DNA of 64,000 nucleotides, from assembly GCA_017893485.1 (NCBI GenBank), contig CM030366.1, positions 77,629,227 to 77,693,226 on the forward strand, in the 5' to 3' direction. The translations under genes were made by a program, and so were the position numbers. The notes below the pieces were generated by a model. The model saw nothing but the letters and a program-made list of their open reading frames with translations. It made no database searches and was not told the DNA's origin. The stretch is from Hemerocallis citrina. Lineage: Eukaryota > Streptophyta > Magnoliopsida > Asparagales > Asphodelaceae. Of the stretch, positions 31,223 through 41,999 are shown one piece after another (position 1 is the first letter of the stretch; each line of letters begins with the position of its first letter).

Positions 31223-32897
31223 AGGATAGGAAAGCTAAGGGATGAAATAGAACTAGAATAAAATATAACTCAAATATCGGATATATATCGTATCAAAAAG
31301 ACTTAGTAGATAGCAGAATAACTACTAAAGCATCATCCCCATCACCTTTTAATAGAACATCACCATTACCAAATACAACATACAGTGCAGGTAATCCACC
31401 AAGGATTAGATATTCAGATTATAAAGAACTAAAGAACAAATATAGAAGAAAAGCGAAAGACAACTCAGATATTCAGATTATAAAGAACTAAAGAACAAAT
31501 AGAGAAGAAAAGCGAAAGACAACTCTTAGAACAACCAATAAAATTCCAGGCTAAAGTTGAAGCACAAATTCTTAATTAGCAGCACATGACCCGCAGAATT
31601 GGTCAAATATACTAGATGTATGGAAATACACAGTAATAGGAGACTACTATAGAACAGCTCAAAACATGGAAACTGGAAAAAAAAAATGTATAAGTATTCA
31701 GAAACCTACTTAGGTGAAAGTGTATGAGCAATGTGGGAAGTCTATAAAGAAACCCAAGTTGCAGAATACAATACATTACTATGATTAGGAGCTAATCCAT
31801 ATAATTTTGTAAATAAGATTCAAATACTAGTGACATGAGAAGGTCTGAATTCAGGTCATCTAAGATTACAACAAGATATTATACGAAGCCTAGAACAATT
31901 AAGTTTATATAAATGGAAATCTATAATGAAATTCCCCAACGATTTAATTATACATGTATTTTCAGTAACGCTTTTAATAAAGAACAATAAGACAAATTAT
32001 TTAGAAAATTACCAGGAGCATTATGAACAGAAATAGCTGATAAATGGAGAAATGAGCTAGGAATTGTAGCAAATCCAAGCTACCCTTGGTCTATAGGGCA
32101 AAGAACACAACACATAATAAAGATATTAAAAGAAAAATGTACCCGAATACAGATTCAGATGCAATTAAAACATTAAGATTATGGGTTTTGCAAATAAATT
32201 TATACTACACAGACTTATGGAATAGGAGACCAGCAGAGTGCTTTCGCCGTTGGTCTTCTTCCCGATCTCTATGCATTTCAAGAGATTAGTAATACCAAAA
32301 AAAAATTAAAAAAGGTATTATAACTATAAGAAAGATAAATATAAGAAAAAGAAGTATTACTTAAGAAATCTAATAGGAAGAAACCATATTTCGATCCGCA
32401 AAAACATGTTAGAAATTTAAGACAAATAGACTGTATCGTAATAAATTAGAATGTTTTACATCTGGAAGTCATGAACATATGAGCAGGACTTGCCCTAAAA
32501 GAATAAATAACATGATAAAAAAAGTACATCAGTAGAATGTACAAATGAAGACTTGATAAATATAGATGAAACAGTATCTAATACAGAATCTATTTATTCC
32601 ATAATCACTATTGAAGATATAGAAGAATAACAAAAAAAAGATAAAAATAGTGATTTTGTAGATAGTTTTGTACCACAAGAAATAGATATGCTAGACTTTG
32701 AAGAATTAGAAGATTTAGACTTAATGAACATAGAAACTACTAGTAAAGATTCTTGTAAACACAATTGGGTAATAAATATAGGAATGGACAACATACCATG
32801 ATCTTTCTGCAAATGGTATCCGAGTTGAGATCACTAAACAAAATGCTCTAAATGTTACAAAGAACGGTGTATGAAGTGTATAAAGAAAAAATATAAA
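31223..32897 (+). pseudogene. Caulimovirid coat-protein region with degenerate zinc finger
   Basis: Only pieces are readable. Near 32440-32500 the reading CFTSGSHEHMSRTC is a CCHC finger of coat-protein type with its second Cys changed to Ser. An acidic stretch (around 32650-32730, DMLDFEELEDLDL) and a Cys-rich stretch (CSKCYKERCMKC, about 32840-32880) follow. A 59-bp tandem duplication lies at 31408-31525. The region is cut by the Copia insertion at 32903 and resumes at 36690. Confidence 0.6.
31408..31525 (+). repeat. 59-bp tandem duplication in the coat-protein region
   Basis: AGATATTCAGATTATAAAG begins at 31408 and again at 31467. The two 59-bp copies differ by one base (TATAGA versus TAGAGA). 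Confidence 0.95.
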
Positions 32898-32902
32898 CAA
32901 AC

Positions 32903-33040
32903 TGTTAAGATAAATTAGAGAGATGAAAACAATGCTAATTATTGAATTGAGAAATAACTGAGTACAATATCTCCTATATATAGAAGTGAGCCAAATACAA
33001 AATTTGCCCAATACCCAATATGGGACTAAAATATCTAACA
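32903..33040 (-). repeat. Copia 3' LTR
   Basis: 138 bp, partner of 36547-36684. On the minus strand it is preceded by a purine-rich GAGTTTGAGAGGGGG (plus 33041-33055), the polypurine tract. Confidence 0.92.
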
Positions 33041-33059
33041 CCCCCTCTCAAACTCATGG

Positions 33060-36000
33060 TGGGTCAAACAGAGTGAGTTTACCTACTAAATATCGAAATC
33101 TCTGAATAGTATGAGATTTAGTGAAGAAGTCTGCTGTCTGCTGTGATGAGGTAATAGAATGAAGAGAAATGGTCCCTGCTTCAGAGCACTCACGAACATA
33201 ATGACAATCAATCTCTATATGCTTCGTTCACTCATGAAATACCGGATTGCTTGCAATGTGTAGTGCACTCCAGTTATCACAATGAAGAGGAGTAGGTTCT
33301 GAAAGAGTGACACCCATATCTGATAAAAGCCAATGAATATGAACAAACTCTCTAGTAGTAGCTGTCATTGCTCTGTACTCAGCTTCAGTCGAAGAACATG
33401 CAACAACTGCATATTTCTTACTTCGCCATGAGATCAGCGAATCACCAAGAAATAGACAGAAACCAGTGGTAAACCGTTCTGTAGTAGGATCACCTGCCTA
33501 ATCTGAATCAGAATATGCACTTAGCTCTAGTTTGGATGTAGCAGGCATGAATAATGAGCGAGTAATAGTGCCCCGAAGATATCTGAGAATCCGAAGAAAA
33601 GTACCGTAGTGAACTGATGTAGGAGCAGAAACAAACTGACTGACAACACTGACTGCGTGAGCAATATCGGGTCTGGTCATGCATAAGTAAACAAGTTGTC
33701 TGACAATCTGTCTGTATCTAGTGGGATCAGAAAGGAGCTCACCATCAGTGGGACGAAGCTTCACATGAAGCTTTAAGGGTGTATCGGCTGATTGACTATC
33801 AGAAAGGCATGCAGCGAAGATAATATCTTATGTGTATTTCTGCTGAGAGATAAGTATCTCCCGAGATCCATGAGTACTCTCTAGGCACAGAAAATAACAT
33901 AGTCTGCCAAGGTCTTTCATATGGAACTGCTGATGAAGGTATTTCTGGGTGGATGTAATGCCCGCAGAGTCATCCCCAGTAATGATCATATCGTCAACAT
34001 AGAGTTGTATAAGTACCCTCCCCTGCGGTGATGACCGCATAAACATAGAATAGTCCTGAGAACTCTGACAAAAACTAGTCTTGATAATGACAAGATGAAA
34101 ACACTCAAACTAGGCTCGAGGGGCCTGCTTCAAACCATATATAGGCCGACACAACCAGCAAACATGACGAGGAGGAGTAGGGAGGCCAGGAGGAGGATCC
34201 ATATAAACCACCTCAGATAAAGTAACATGAAGAAAAGCGTTCTTCGCGTCCATCTGGTATAACGTCCATTGGCGGATGGCTGCAACAGTAAGAAGAGTGC
34301 GAACAGCAGTCATTTGTGCAACGGGAGCAAAGGTCTCATCATAATCAATGCCATGCTCCTAAGTAAATCCTCGGGCAACTAGACGAGCCTTGTGCCGCTC
34401 AATAGATCCATCAGGTTGATATTTGACCTTGAAGATCCACTTGCAGCTAATAGGCTGAATGCCCTCTGGCAGAGGAACAACATCCCAAGTGCCAGTCTGA
34501 TCAAATGCACTGAATTTCTCTGTAATAGCTTTCCTCCATTCAGGATATTGAATTGCATCTTGATAGGTTCTCGGCTCACGTGTAGAGTGTATAGCAGTGA
34601 GATATGCATGAAACTATGGTGAGTAGGAAGCTAGGGTGGCAAAACCAAACTGGTCAGAAGGACCAGTGGCATCAGGTGTATAACATGCCGGAGGAATACC
34701 AGAAGTGGAACGGAAAGACTGACAAAGAGGTGGTGGACTGACTGGGTGTGGGAGTGAGGACGGTGGAGTAGGTGCATGTGTTGGTGGGTAAGTAGGTAGG
34801 GTGCTGGCTGCTGTGGGGATGCAGGTGGTGTTTCGGTAGGGGGAACAACAGGTGTAAGGATGGTAGAAGATGGGAATGGAGCCAGAGGAGTGGGATCAAA
34901 AGGAATGCGGGAAGATGAAGTCGGGGAGCTAACAACAACTGGGAAATCGAGAAATCTAGTATCCTTAGAGGGAGTCAGGTAGTAAAGGGAGTCTTCCACA
35001 AAGGTTACATGTCGAGAAATGCGAACACGACCTGCTGATGGATCAAAATAATGATAACCTTTGTGTTCGGGACTGAGACCTAGGTGAACGCACTTAGCAG
35101 CATGAGCGGAGAGCTTTGTGCGCTCAGTAGGAGGGAGAAGGACGTAACAGGTGCACCCAAAGGTACGGAGCATACTGTAGTCGGGAGGTGAGTGATAAAG
35201 AGCCTCATAAGGCGTCGTACCAGTTAGGACAGATGAGGAAGTAATGTTGATGAGACTAACAGAGGTCATGATAGCTTCAGGCCAGAAAGAATGATGAGCA
35301 GAAGAGGAGAGTAAAAGTGCGCGAGTCATCTCAAGGATGTTGCGATGCTTGCATTCAGCTATACCATTCTGCTCATGTGTGTGAGGACATGATTGCTGAA
35401 AAAGGGTGCCGTGAGACTGAAGGATCAATCTCATAGTGGTGGAAGTGTACTCACGTGCACCGTCTAATAGAAATTTCTTAATGCGCACACCGAACTGAGT
35501 GTGAATCATAGTTGTAAAGAACCGGTAAATATCAGGTATCTCAAATCGCTGACGCATAAGAAAAATCCATGTATGTCTAGTGAAGTCATCGATGAAGGCA
35601 ACATAATAGAGATAGCCTTTCCACGGAGGTACGGGAGAGGGTCCCCATATGTCAGAATGAACAAGTTAAAAAGGATGAGTGGTTTCAGAAGTTCTTTTGC
35701 GACTAAAGGGTAGGGCAATGTGTTTGACCAAATGACAACCCTGATGACTAGCACGCTCAAACTCCTCACCGGTGGAGGAATCAGTAATAAAACAACCTAA
35801 AGAGTCAAAATTAACGACAAGACCACTATCGCACAATGCACTAATAGAAATAAGGTTTATTGATAAATGAGAAGCATAAAGAACATATGGTAATGTGAGA
35901 GTGGGAGAGCTAATTATCCCTGAGTATGTAATAAGAAGTGGTGAGCCATCAGCTGTGTGTAGAGATGGAGAGTGAGGGAAGTGCTGTGCAGGTGGTGAAT

Positions 36001-36060
36001 AGTGTCTGATTACTAGTGAGATGATGTGATGCACCAGAATCTAAAATCCAGAACGAATTC
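33060..36060 (-). pseudogene. Copia pol: protease, integrase, RT, RNase H
   Basis: Read downward from 36060. WILDSGASHH (about 36058-36029) is the protease site. The pre-integrase segment (LHTADGSPLL) follows, then integrase (34631-35769, one frameshift near 35560, HEQNGIAE near the catalytic Glu). RT starts about 34450, with DAKNAFLH (34250) and YVDDM (about 33995). RNase H includes DNWSALHIASNP and ends around 33060. Stops near 34360, 34110 and 33500 and frameshifts interrupt it. Domain order with integrase before RT defines Copia. Confidence 0.88.
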
Positions 36061-36533
36061 ATACCGAAAGTGGCAGAAAGTGCAGGAGCAGAGGAGTCAG
36101 CATTGATAGACTGGCCTATGAGCTGTAGTTCCAGTTGAGTGAGGTGTTGCTGAAGATTAGCCCAATCTTCAGGGGGGATGTGGGAAAGGTGGAGAAGGAG
36201 GACGCGGGGGGGGGGGGGGGGGGGGGGGGCTTCGGGGCGCTAGGAGATTTGTGCCGAAGGGAGTGGCAATGGGGAGAAGGTCGCAGGAAGTAGGGGTCGC
36301 CGGAGGATTTGAAGAAGGGAGATTCGAAGTTTCGGAGTTGGATTCGGAGCAGACGGGAGTAGAGGTTGGATGGGGAAGAGAGGTTGGATGCGGAAGAGGA
36401 GTCGACAGAGGGGCCGATCCTGGAAGTTGACGAAGTGAGCTTCGGGGGATTTGAAGATGCTAACGATGAACAGGTTTTTTTTTGGCTGTTGGAATATTAG
36501 GGTTTGATAGAGCGAGGAAAATTTTATATAAGT
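36061..36533 (-). pseudogene. Copia gag remnant with internal deletion
   Basis: Just before the protease the C-terminal gag end reads PPEDWANLQQHLTQLE. Nearer the 5' LTR a Ser/Pro-rich N-terminal piece reads SNPPKLTSSTS and continues to SSGDPYFLRPSP. The intervening capsid part is missing, and the break lies at a run of 24 G (36206-36229). Confidence 0.6.
36206..36229. repeat. 24-base G homopolymer
   Basis: An uninterrupted G run at the point where Copia gag is deleted. It may be real or an assembly or polymerase artefact. Confidence 0.9.
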
Positions 36534-36546
36534 GGCTCTGATACCA
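36534..36546 (-). other. Copia primer-binding site
   Basis: The plus strand reads GGCTCTGATACCA immediately before the LTR, so the minus strand has TGGTATCAGAGCC directly after its 5' LTR. Confidence 0.92.
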
Positions 36547-36684
36547 TGTTAAGATAAATTCGAGAGATGAAAATAATACTGATTATTGAATTGAAAATTA
36601 ACTGAGTACAATATCTCCTATATATAGGAGTGAGCCAAATACAAAATTAGCCCAATACCCAATATGGTACTATAATATCTAACA
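36547..36684 (-). repeat. Copia 5' LTR
   Basis: 138 bp, partner of 32903-33040, with a handful of differences by eye. A TATA-like CTATATATAGG lies in its middle. Confidence 0.92.
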
Positions 36685-36689
36685 CAAAC

Positions 36690-38932
36690 CTTTAGTTCCT
36701 TAGTAGACCGCACAATGATAACTACAAATGAATTAAAATATTACGAAAAAAAACTAGCAAATGTTGAAGATACACATAAGCTAATTTATGAAAGAATAGA
36801 AGCAATAGAAGTAGATTATATAAAGGGAAAACAATAATAGAACATCCATTAGAATTACATCCGGAAAGCAATGATTTAGTTCAAATATGTAATAGTGAAA
36901 ATCTAAAGTATTAAAAGTTAAATATATTGGAAGATTAAAAATTTGTGAAATTAAGTGTTTAGACCTAGTAGATACAGGATGTACTAATCGTGTTATTAAT
37001 AAAGATATAATTCCTCAAGAATATATAGTTAAAGCCTCAAAGCCCATAGGAGACAAACAGATGGATGGGCAAGTGTATATATATATATATATATATATAT
37101 GATAGTCTTTTACTCCCAAACAGTAAAATTAGATTTGAGATTATTGTGGTGAAAGTACAGAGTATACATTACCTAAAGAAAGTACGTGGGTTAGATCTTT
37201 AAATTTAAAAGAGGATTCAATTTTAGGATTAAGTTTTTTATTAAAGGATAACGGCAGTATACTTATAAGTAAAGACTACTTACAGTTACAAAAACACATT
37301 TTATTTACACCAGTATATATACATAATGAACCAACTATGAAGAGACAAATAAAGGAACCAAGGGTAGAAAAAGAATGTCATTGCCCAGTAGAAGGACAAT
37401 GTCAGTTACGAGAAGTCACTACTGAAGAAATTGATTAAGCATATGCAATAGAAATTCAGAAAAAATTTATAAATTTAGAACAATTATATTATACCTTAGT
37501 AAGTGAGCAAGAAATAGAATAACTAATCTCAAAAATAGAAAAGCTAGGAATATTAGGAGAAGATATACTATGATATTAAGGAAAAGATAATACATTATGC
37601 AAACTAAATATCATTAATCCAGAGTATAAAATTAGAATTGCTAAAATAAATGCATAAATCAAGATTTAGAAGATTTTAAAATGCACATTGCAGAACTTCT
37701 TAAATTAGGAGTCATAAGAAGAACTGATAGTCCTCATCGATCGGCAGTCGTTATAGTTATAAATCATAGTGCAATAGTTAGAGGAAAGAGTAGAATAGTA
37801 ATTAACAATAAAAGACTAAATGACAACACAATAGATAATGGTTATGATGTACGAGATAAAATTAGATTAATAAATCAGATTCTAGGTTGTACAATTTTTA
37901 GCAAATTTGATTTAAAGTCATGATTTTGGCAAACCATAATGCATCCAAAGAGTGTAGAATGGACAACATTCACTTGCCCAGAAGGTCATTTTGAATGGCA
38001 TGTAATGCCATTTGGCCTTAAGAACACCCTATCTGTTTTCAGTGAAAAATGGATGAGATCTTTTTAAAACATAAAAAGTTTGTAGTAGCTTATATAGACG
38101 ATATTTTAGTATGTAGTAAAACTTGACAAGAACACAGAGGACATTTACTGATCTTTATTTCAAAATTCATTAATCATGGATTAATTGTTAGCAAGAAGAA
38201 AATGCAATTATTTAGCACCCAAATAGAATTTTTAGGAGTAATAATCCGACGAGGCAAGATACAATTACAACCGCCTATAGCCCCAAAAGCCTTAAACTTC
38301 CTAGAAAAATTAGAAGATCTAAAACAAATTCAATAGTTTTTAGGTCTTGTAAATAATCCTAGACCATTTATTAAAGACCTAGGTAAAATTGCTAGTACTT
38401 TATATGCAAAAACATCACAAAATGGACAAAGACATTTTAATCAAGAAGTAATTAAATTAGTTCAACAAATAAAACAACTAATTAAAGACCGAACTAAACT
38501 TGTCATTAGAAACAGACTATCTAATAGTAGAGACAGATGGTTGCAATACAAGGATGGGGAGCCACCCTTATTGTCAAACCAAATAAGTATTCAAATCGAG
38601 ATACAGAAAGAATATGTAGATATGCTATCATTTAAATATAAAGAAAAATGTAATATTAGTAGTATTGATGCATAACCTCAAGCAATCTCATATGCACTAG
38701 ATAGCTTTGAGTTATTTATAATATCTAAAAAAGAAATTACTCTTAGAACATATGGTAAAGCAATAGTATCTTTCCATAATAAAATGAATCTCGTTAGTAA
38801 ACGAAGCTCTAGAAGACGCTGGTTAAAATTTATTGACCGCTGTGCAGCACTAGTACGCGAATCAATTTCGCACACATTAAAAGCACTACTAACACTATTC
38901 GTGACACCCTTAGAAGACTCTTACACCAGAAT
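36690..38932 (+). pseudogene. Caulimovirid protease, reverse transcriptase and RNase H
   Basis: After a coiled-coil-like stretch, LVDTGCTNRVINKD (about 36965) is the aspartic protease site. RT begins near 37660 and includes GVIRRTDSPH, KFDLKS followed by a TGA at 37921, MPFGLKN (about 38005) and the catalytic YIDD (38091-38102). A roughly 190-residue connection leads to RNase H (about 38640-38930, including AISYALDSFELF and RRRWLKFIDR). This enzyme copies viral RNA into DNA. Stops in all three domains and an AT-microsatellite at 37076-37100 make it inactive. Confidence 0.85.
37076..37100. repeat. (TA)n microsatellite in the protease region
   Basis: About 12 TA units lie between the protease and RT readings and disturb the frame. 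Confidence 0.95.
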
Positions 38933-39823
38933 GTGCTAGAAAGCGTGGTGGACCTTATCTACCGTGATGGTCCTAATTCGGTTTTCTTCTCTGAACACTG
39001 TTCCATTGAGACATTTGTAACTATTATACACCAAATTGATGATACAACTACTCTTTATGAATTATTAGAACATTTTTTGGTTGATGAAAATCACACTAAA
39101 GATATTATAATAAGTCATAGGGTAAGAGAAATTTATTATAGATCTATGTTTGTACAACCAAGACTACAACCGAACATACAAGATTTAGATCTATCTCATC
39201 TAGAATTTGCCAATTTTCCTAACCCTTTCCTTGACTACATAGATCCAGATTTTACTTTATTCCAATTCCTTAAAATTTGCCCTAAAGAAGGCTTTAGTAA
39301 AAGTATTGATTGTATATATGACAAGCACTTTTTATGTCAATTACCAGAACAATTTGATGCCTATGAAGAAGGCTATGAAGGACTAGTTAGAAAACAGCTA
39401 ATCAACTCTAGAATAGATCATCTTCTTAAATTATCTGGACTTTATTTACATAATGATCTTACAAACATTTTTCACAATGATGTGCAAATGGAGAGACCTT
39501 CGCCTAGACCTGGTTTACCATAAGAAATAATTTTGCATCTAACCAGACTTTGGTAGCAAGACCAGGACAAGAATGTCTGAGATTTGGTAACCAAGAACTA
39601 ACTGTTTATCCAAATAGCAATATATCATTTAGAGTGTTTTCTCATATTTCGGTTAACAAGGAACGGAAGTGTATTTTAGAAAACCGTTGGATTCCCTACA
39701 ATAGTAAAGACAAGAAATAATTTATTGCGGCAATGAATGCCCTAATAAAACTTTTGACCCAGACTCAAAGAAAGTTTAAATTCTATGTAGTTTTAAAAGG
39801 AAATTTACCAGGAGTATTTCATA
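38933..39823 (+). pseudogene. Caulimovirid C-terminal region, viroplasmin/transactivator-like
   Basis: A 196-residue open frame (38933-39523), the longest surviving piece of the virus, is followed by broken readings to 39823. The last one, KFKFYVVLKGNLPGVF (about 39773-39820), resembles the short N-terminal fold shared by RNase H1 and caulimovirid viroplasmin (Cauli_VI). The hAT element cuts it right after this motif. The role would be translational transactivation or viral factory formation; this is inferred from one motif and position. Confidence 0.5.
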
Positions 39824-40020
39824 TAGGGATGGCATTCGGGCCATTCGGGCCGGGCTGGGTTTGACCGGGTTTTGACCGGTCCCGGGCTAACCCGGGCCGG
39901 GCTCTTCGAAACGCGGGCCGGGCCGGACCGGGCTGGCAGTGAAGAACCCTGGCCCGGACCTGGCCCCTAACCCTTAGTGGGGGGGCCGGGCCGGTTCGCG
40001 GGCCGGGCCTGGCCCTTATA
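39824..40020 (-). repeat. hAT terminal and subterminal GC-rich repeats
   Basis: Dense clusters of GGGCCGGG and CCCGGGC motifs follow the terminus. Such subterminal motifs are usual transposase-binding regions in hAT elements. Confidence 0.75.
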
Positions 40021-40464
40021 TTTTTTTTTTACCCATTATTAATTGAAGTGCATAAATTTGTAATTGTATAAGAAGTATATGATTTTGCAAATGTATAACA
40101 ATTGCAAAAAGTAAAGTTTCATAAATAATTGAATTACATCTTCATAAAAAAAAATTAATTGAAGTACACGAATAAATAAAGTACATGGTTAAATAAATTT
40201 GAACTTCTACAATAAAATTAAGTACATGAATAAAATTCTTACAAATTTGTCTAATAAAATTCATAGAAATCATAAAATTACAAATCAAGGAAATTACTTG
40301 AATTTAAAGATCGAGATGGCCTCTACTTAGATTGAAGAGAAGGCAGTGGACTACTGTCGTGCACTTCAACTTAACCTAAAGATAGAATCTCATCACTCTA
40401 AATTTTCCCATTAATTACAATTAATTGAACAACAATTTAATGTAAATTAACTAAATTTAATAGT
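40021..40464 (-). other. hAT 3' untranslated region
   Basis: AT-rich sequence between the GC-rich end and the transposase stop at 40465. No gene is seen. Confidence 0.55.
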
Positions 40465-41999
40465 TCATTCATCGCTGCTTGTTGATCCACCTCCAGTTTG
40501 TGCTTCAAGTAAGTCTTGGGTCCTCTCTTCCGCTTTCATCCAATCTTCGGCGCACACTAGCATCTCCAAATTTTTTGCTGTCAATCGGTTCCTGCTCGGG
40601 CTCATTATCCTGCCACCATTAGAAAAAGCACTTTCCGATGCAACAGTTGACACCGGTGTTGTTAGCAGATCTTTAGCCATACGGGAAAGAATATTAAAAA
40701 TTGCTTCATTAGTCTTCCAATATTGTAACACATCTTCTACATCTTCAACTGCACTTTGTGCATTATACCAATTCAGCTCATTTGGAGAATTGGTCCTAGG
40801 CTTTTTCGATTTAATAAGATTTAAAATACCTAGACTAGCTTGACTCTTTCCCTTTGCTAATGTGGAGGAAGAAGAAGAAGAAGATTGAACATTTTGTGTT
40901 TGTGTTTGAATAGTGTTAGCTGAATAAATCCTATCATAAGAATCATATAACCTAGTCAAAACATTCTCAAATTTATGAGTAAAAGCAATATGATCAAAAT
41001 CTAGTATTGCATCGTGTGGGGCATAAGTGTAGAAAATATCTATTAAATTTTTTGTACCTTCTAATTTAATCATAGGATTCATTACACTAGCTAAACAATA
41101 TAACATAGGAATTGGATGAAAATATTTCAAAAACTTAACATATGCCGCATTAACCATATCTCCAATAAAAGGGTCATTTTGTAAATCCTTAATTGTTGTC
41201 ATCATAGTCACAATTTCAAGTAAAATACCACTAGATGTAGATGTATATGTTTTCGAAAATTGCAAAGTTGCATCGTTAAAAGGTTGTAAAAATTTATATA
41301 AACTATCGGCAAAAAATCAAAAATCATCATCTAACATATAATTTTGCATACCCATTGCGACACAAAAATCTCTAAGACTATAACGATAATGAAGAACAAC
41401 ACCTAATAATTCAAAGGTTGAATTCCAACGATGTCGTACATCTCTAGGAAAACGTCTACATACAATGCCCCTAAGTTTACACCAATCATGAAAAGCTTGA
41501 TAAATTGGACCACTCAATGTAATGTAATGAACACAATCTCTCATAGCTTCTAGTTTATCATTTCCATATTTTAGTGCATCTTGCACACAAAGATTTAAAA
41601 TGTGGCAAGCACACCTAACATGAAAAATTTCGGGTTCCACAGGATCTAAAGTAATTTTTAAACTCTCAATTGCCTTAGTGTTATTGGATGCATTATCAAA
41701 ACCAATAGCCAACACTTTATCATAAATATAAAAATTATTGCATGCTTCCATAATGTGTTCGGCTATAATTTCACCCTTATGTGGGTACCTAACATATCCA
41801 AAAGAAATTATTCTCTTTTGAAGTAACCAATCCGAATCTATCCAATGACATGTTACACACATCATTGGAACCCCGTTTACTCCTACCCATCCATCCGATG
41901 TCAATGAAACTCGAGTATTTAGTGATTTTAGTGTTGCTATCAAAAAATCCTTCATCTCATTGTAATTAGTATCTCCATCTCCCGACAATCGAGCCGCCT
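40465..41999 (-). pseudogene. hAT transposase, N-terminus missing, one stop
   Basis: One frame from about 41999 to 40465 is broken only by a TGA at about 41317 (DDDF-stop-FFADSL), probably a former TGG. The first part holds the RNase H-like core (SLTSDGW; GFDNASNN; CHILNLCVQDAL). The second ends in the hAT dimerisation domain (TTPVSTVASESAFSNGGRIMSP). The BED zinc finger and first roughly 200 residues expected of the family are absent. The enzyme excises and inserts the element by binding its ends; this copy cannot. Confidence 0.9.

Larger units (their letters stand above)
32903..36684 (-). mobile_element. Copia element inserted in the caulimovirid copy
   Basis: The 138-bp LTRs (32903-33040 and 36547-36684) begin TGTTAAGATAAATT and end ATCTAACA on the plus strand, and are flanked by CAAAC (32898-32902 and 36685-36689). 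Pol reads on the minus strand in Copia order: protease, integrase, RT, RNase H. At 3.8 kb it is shorter than the usual roughly 5 kb because the middle of gag is missing. Its LTRs still match closely. Confidence 0.95.
30041..39823 (+). mobile_element. Endogenous caulimovirid (pararetrovirus) copy, petuvirus-like order
   Basis: Plus-strand frames read in viral order: a leading region, movement protein, coat protein with zinc finger, aspartic protease, RT, RNase H and a viroplasmin-like end. The DTGC protease and the RT motifs MPFGLKN and YIDD are caulimovirid-like; there are no LTRs and no integrase. The presence of the C-terminal part suggests petuvirus-like, but florendovirus or another genus is possible. 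A Copia element splits it at 32903-36684 and a hAT element cuts it at 39824. Stops and frameshifts occur in every domain, so it is a fossil. The sequence is strongly AT-rich compared with neighbours. Confidence 0.85.
39824..41999 (-). mobile_element. hAT DNA transposon, truncated at its transposase N-terminal end
   Basis: The left end begins TAGGGATGGCATTCGGGCC, an Ac/Tam3-like hAT terminus, followed by GGGCCGGGC-type subterminal repeats to about 40015. The transposase reads on the minus strand toward this end. At about 41999 the hAT frame gives way to E2 LTR sequence; no second terminal repeat or 8-bp duplication is present. Confidence 0.88.
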
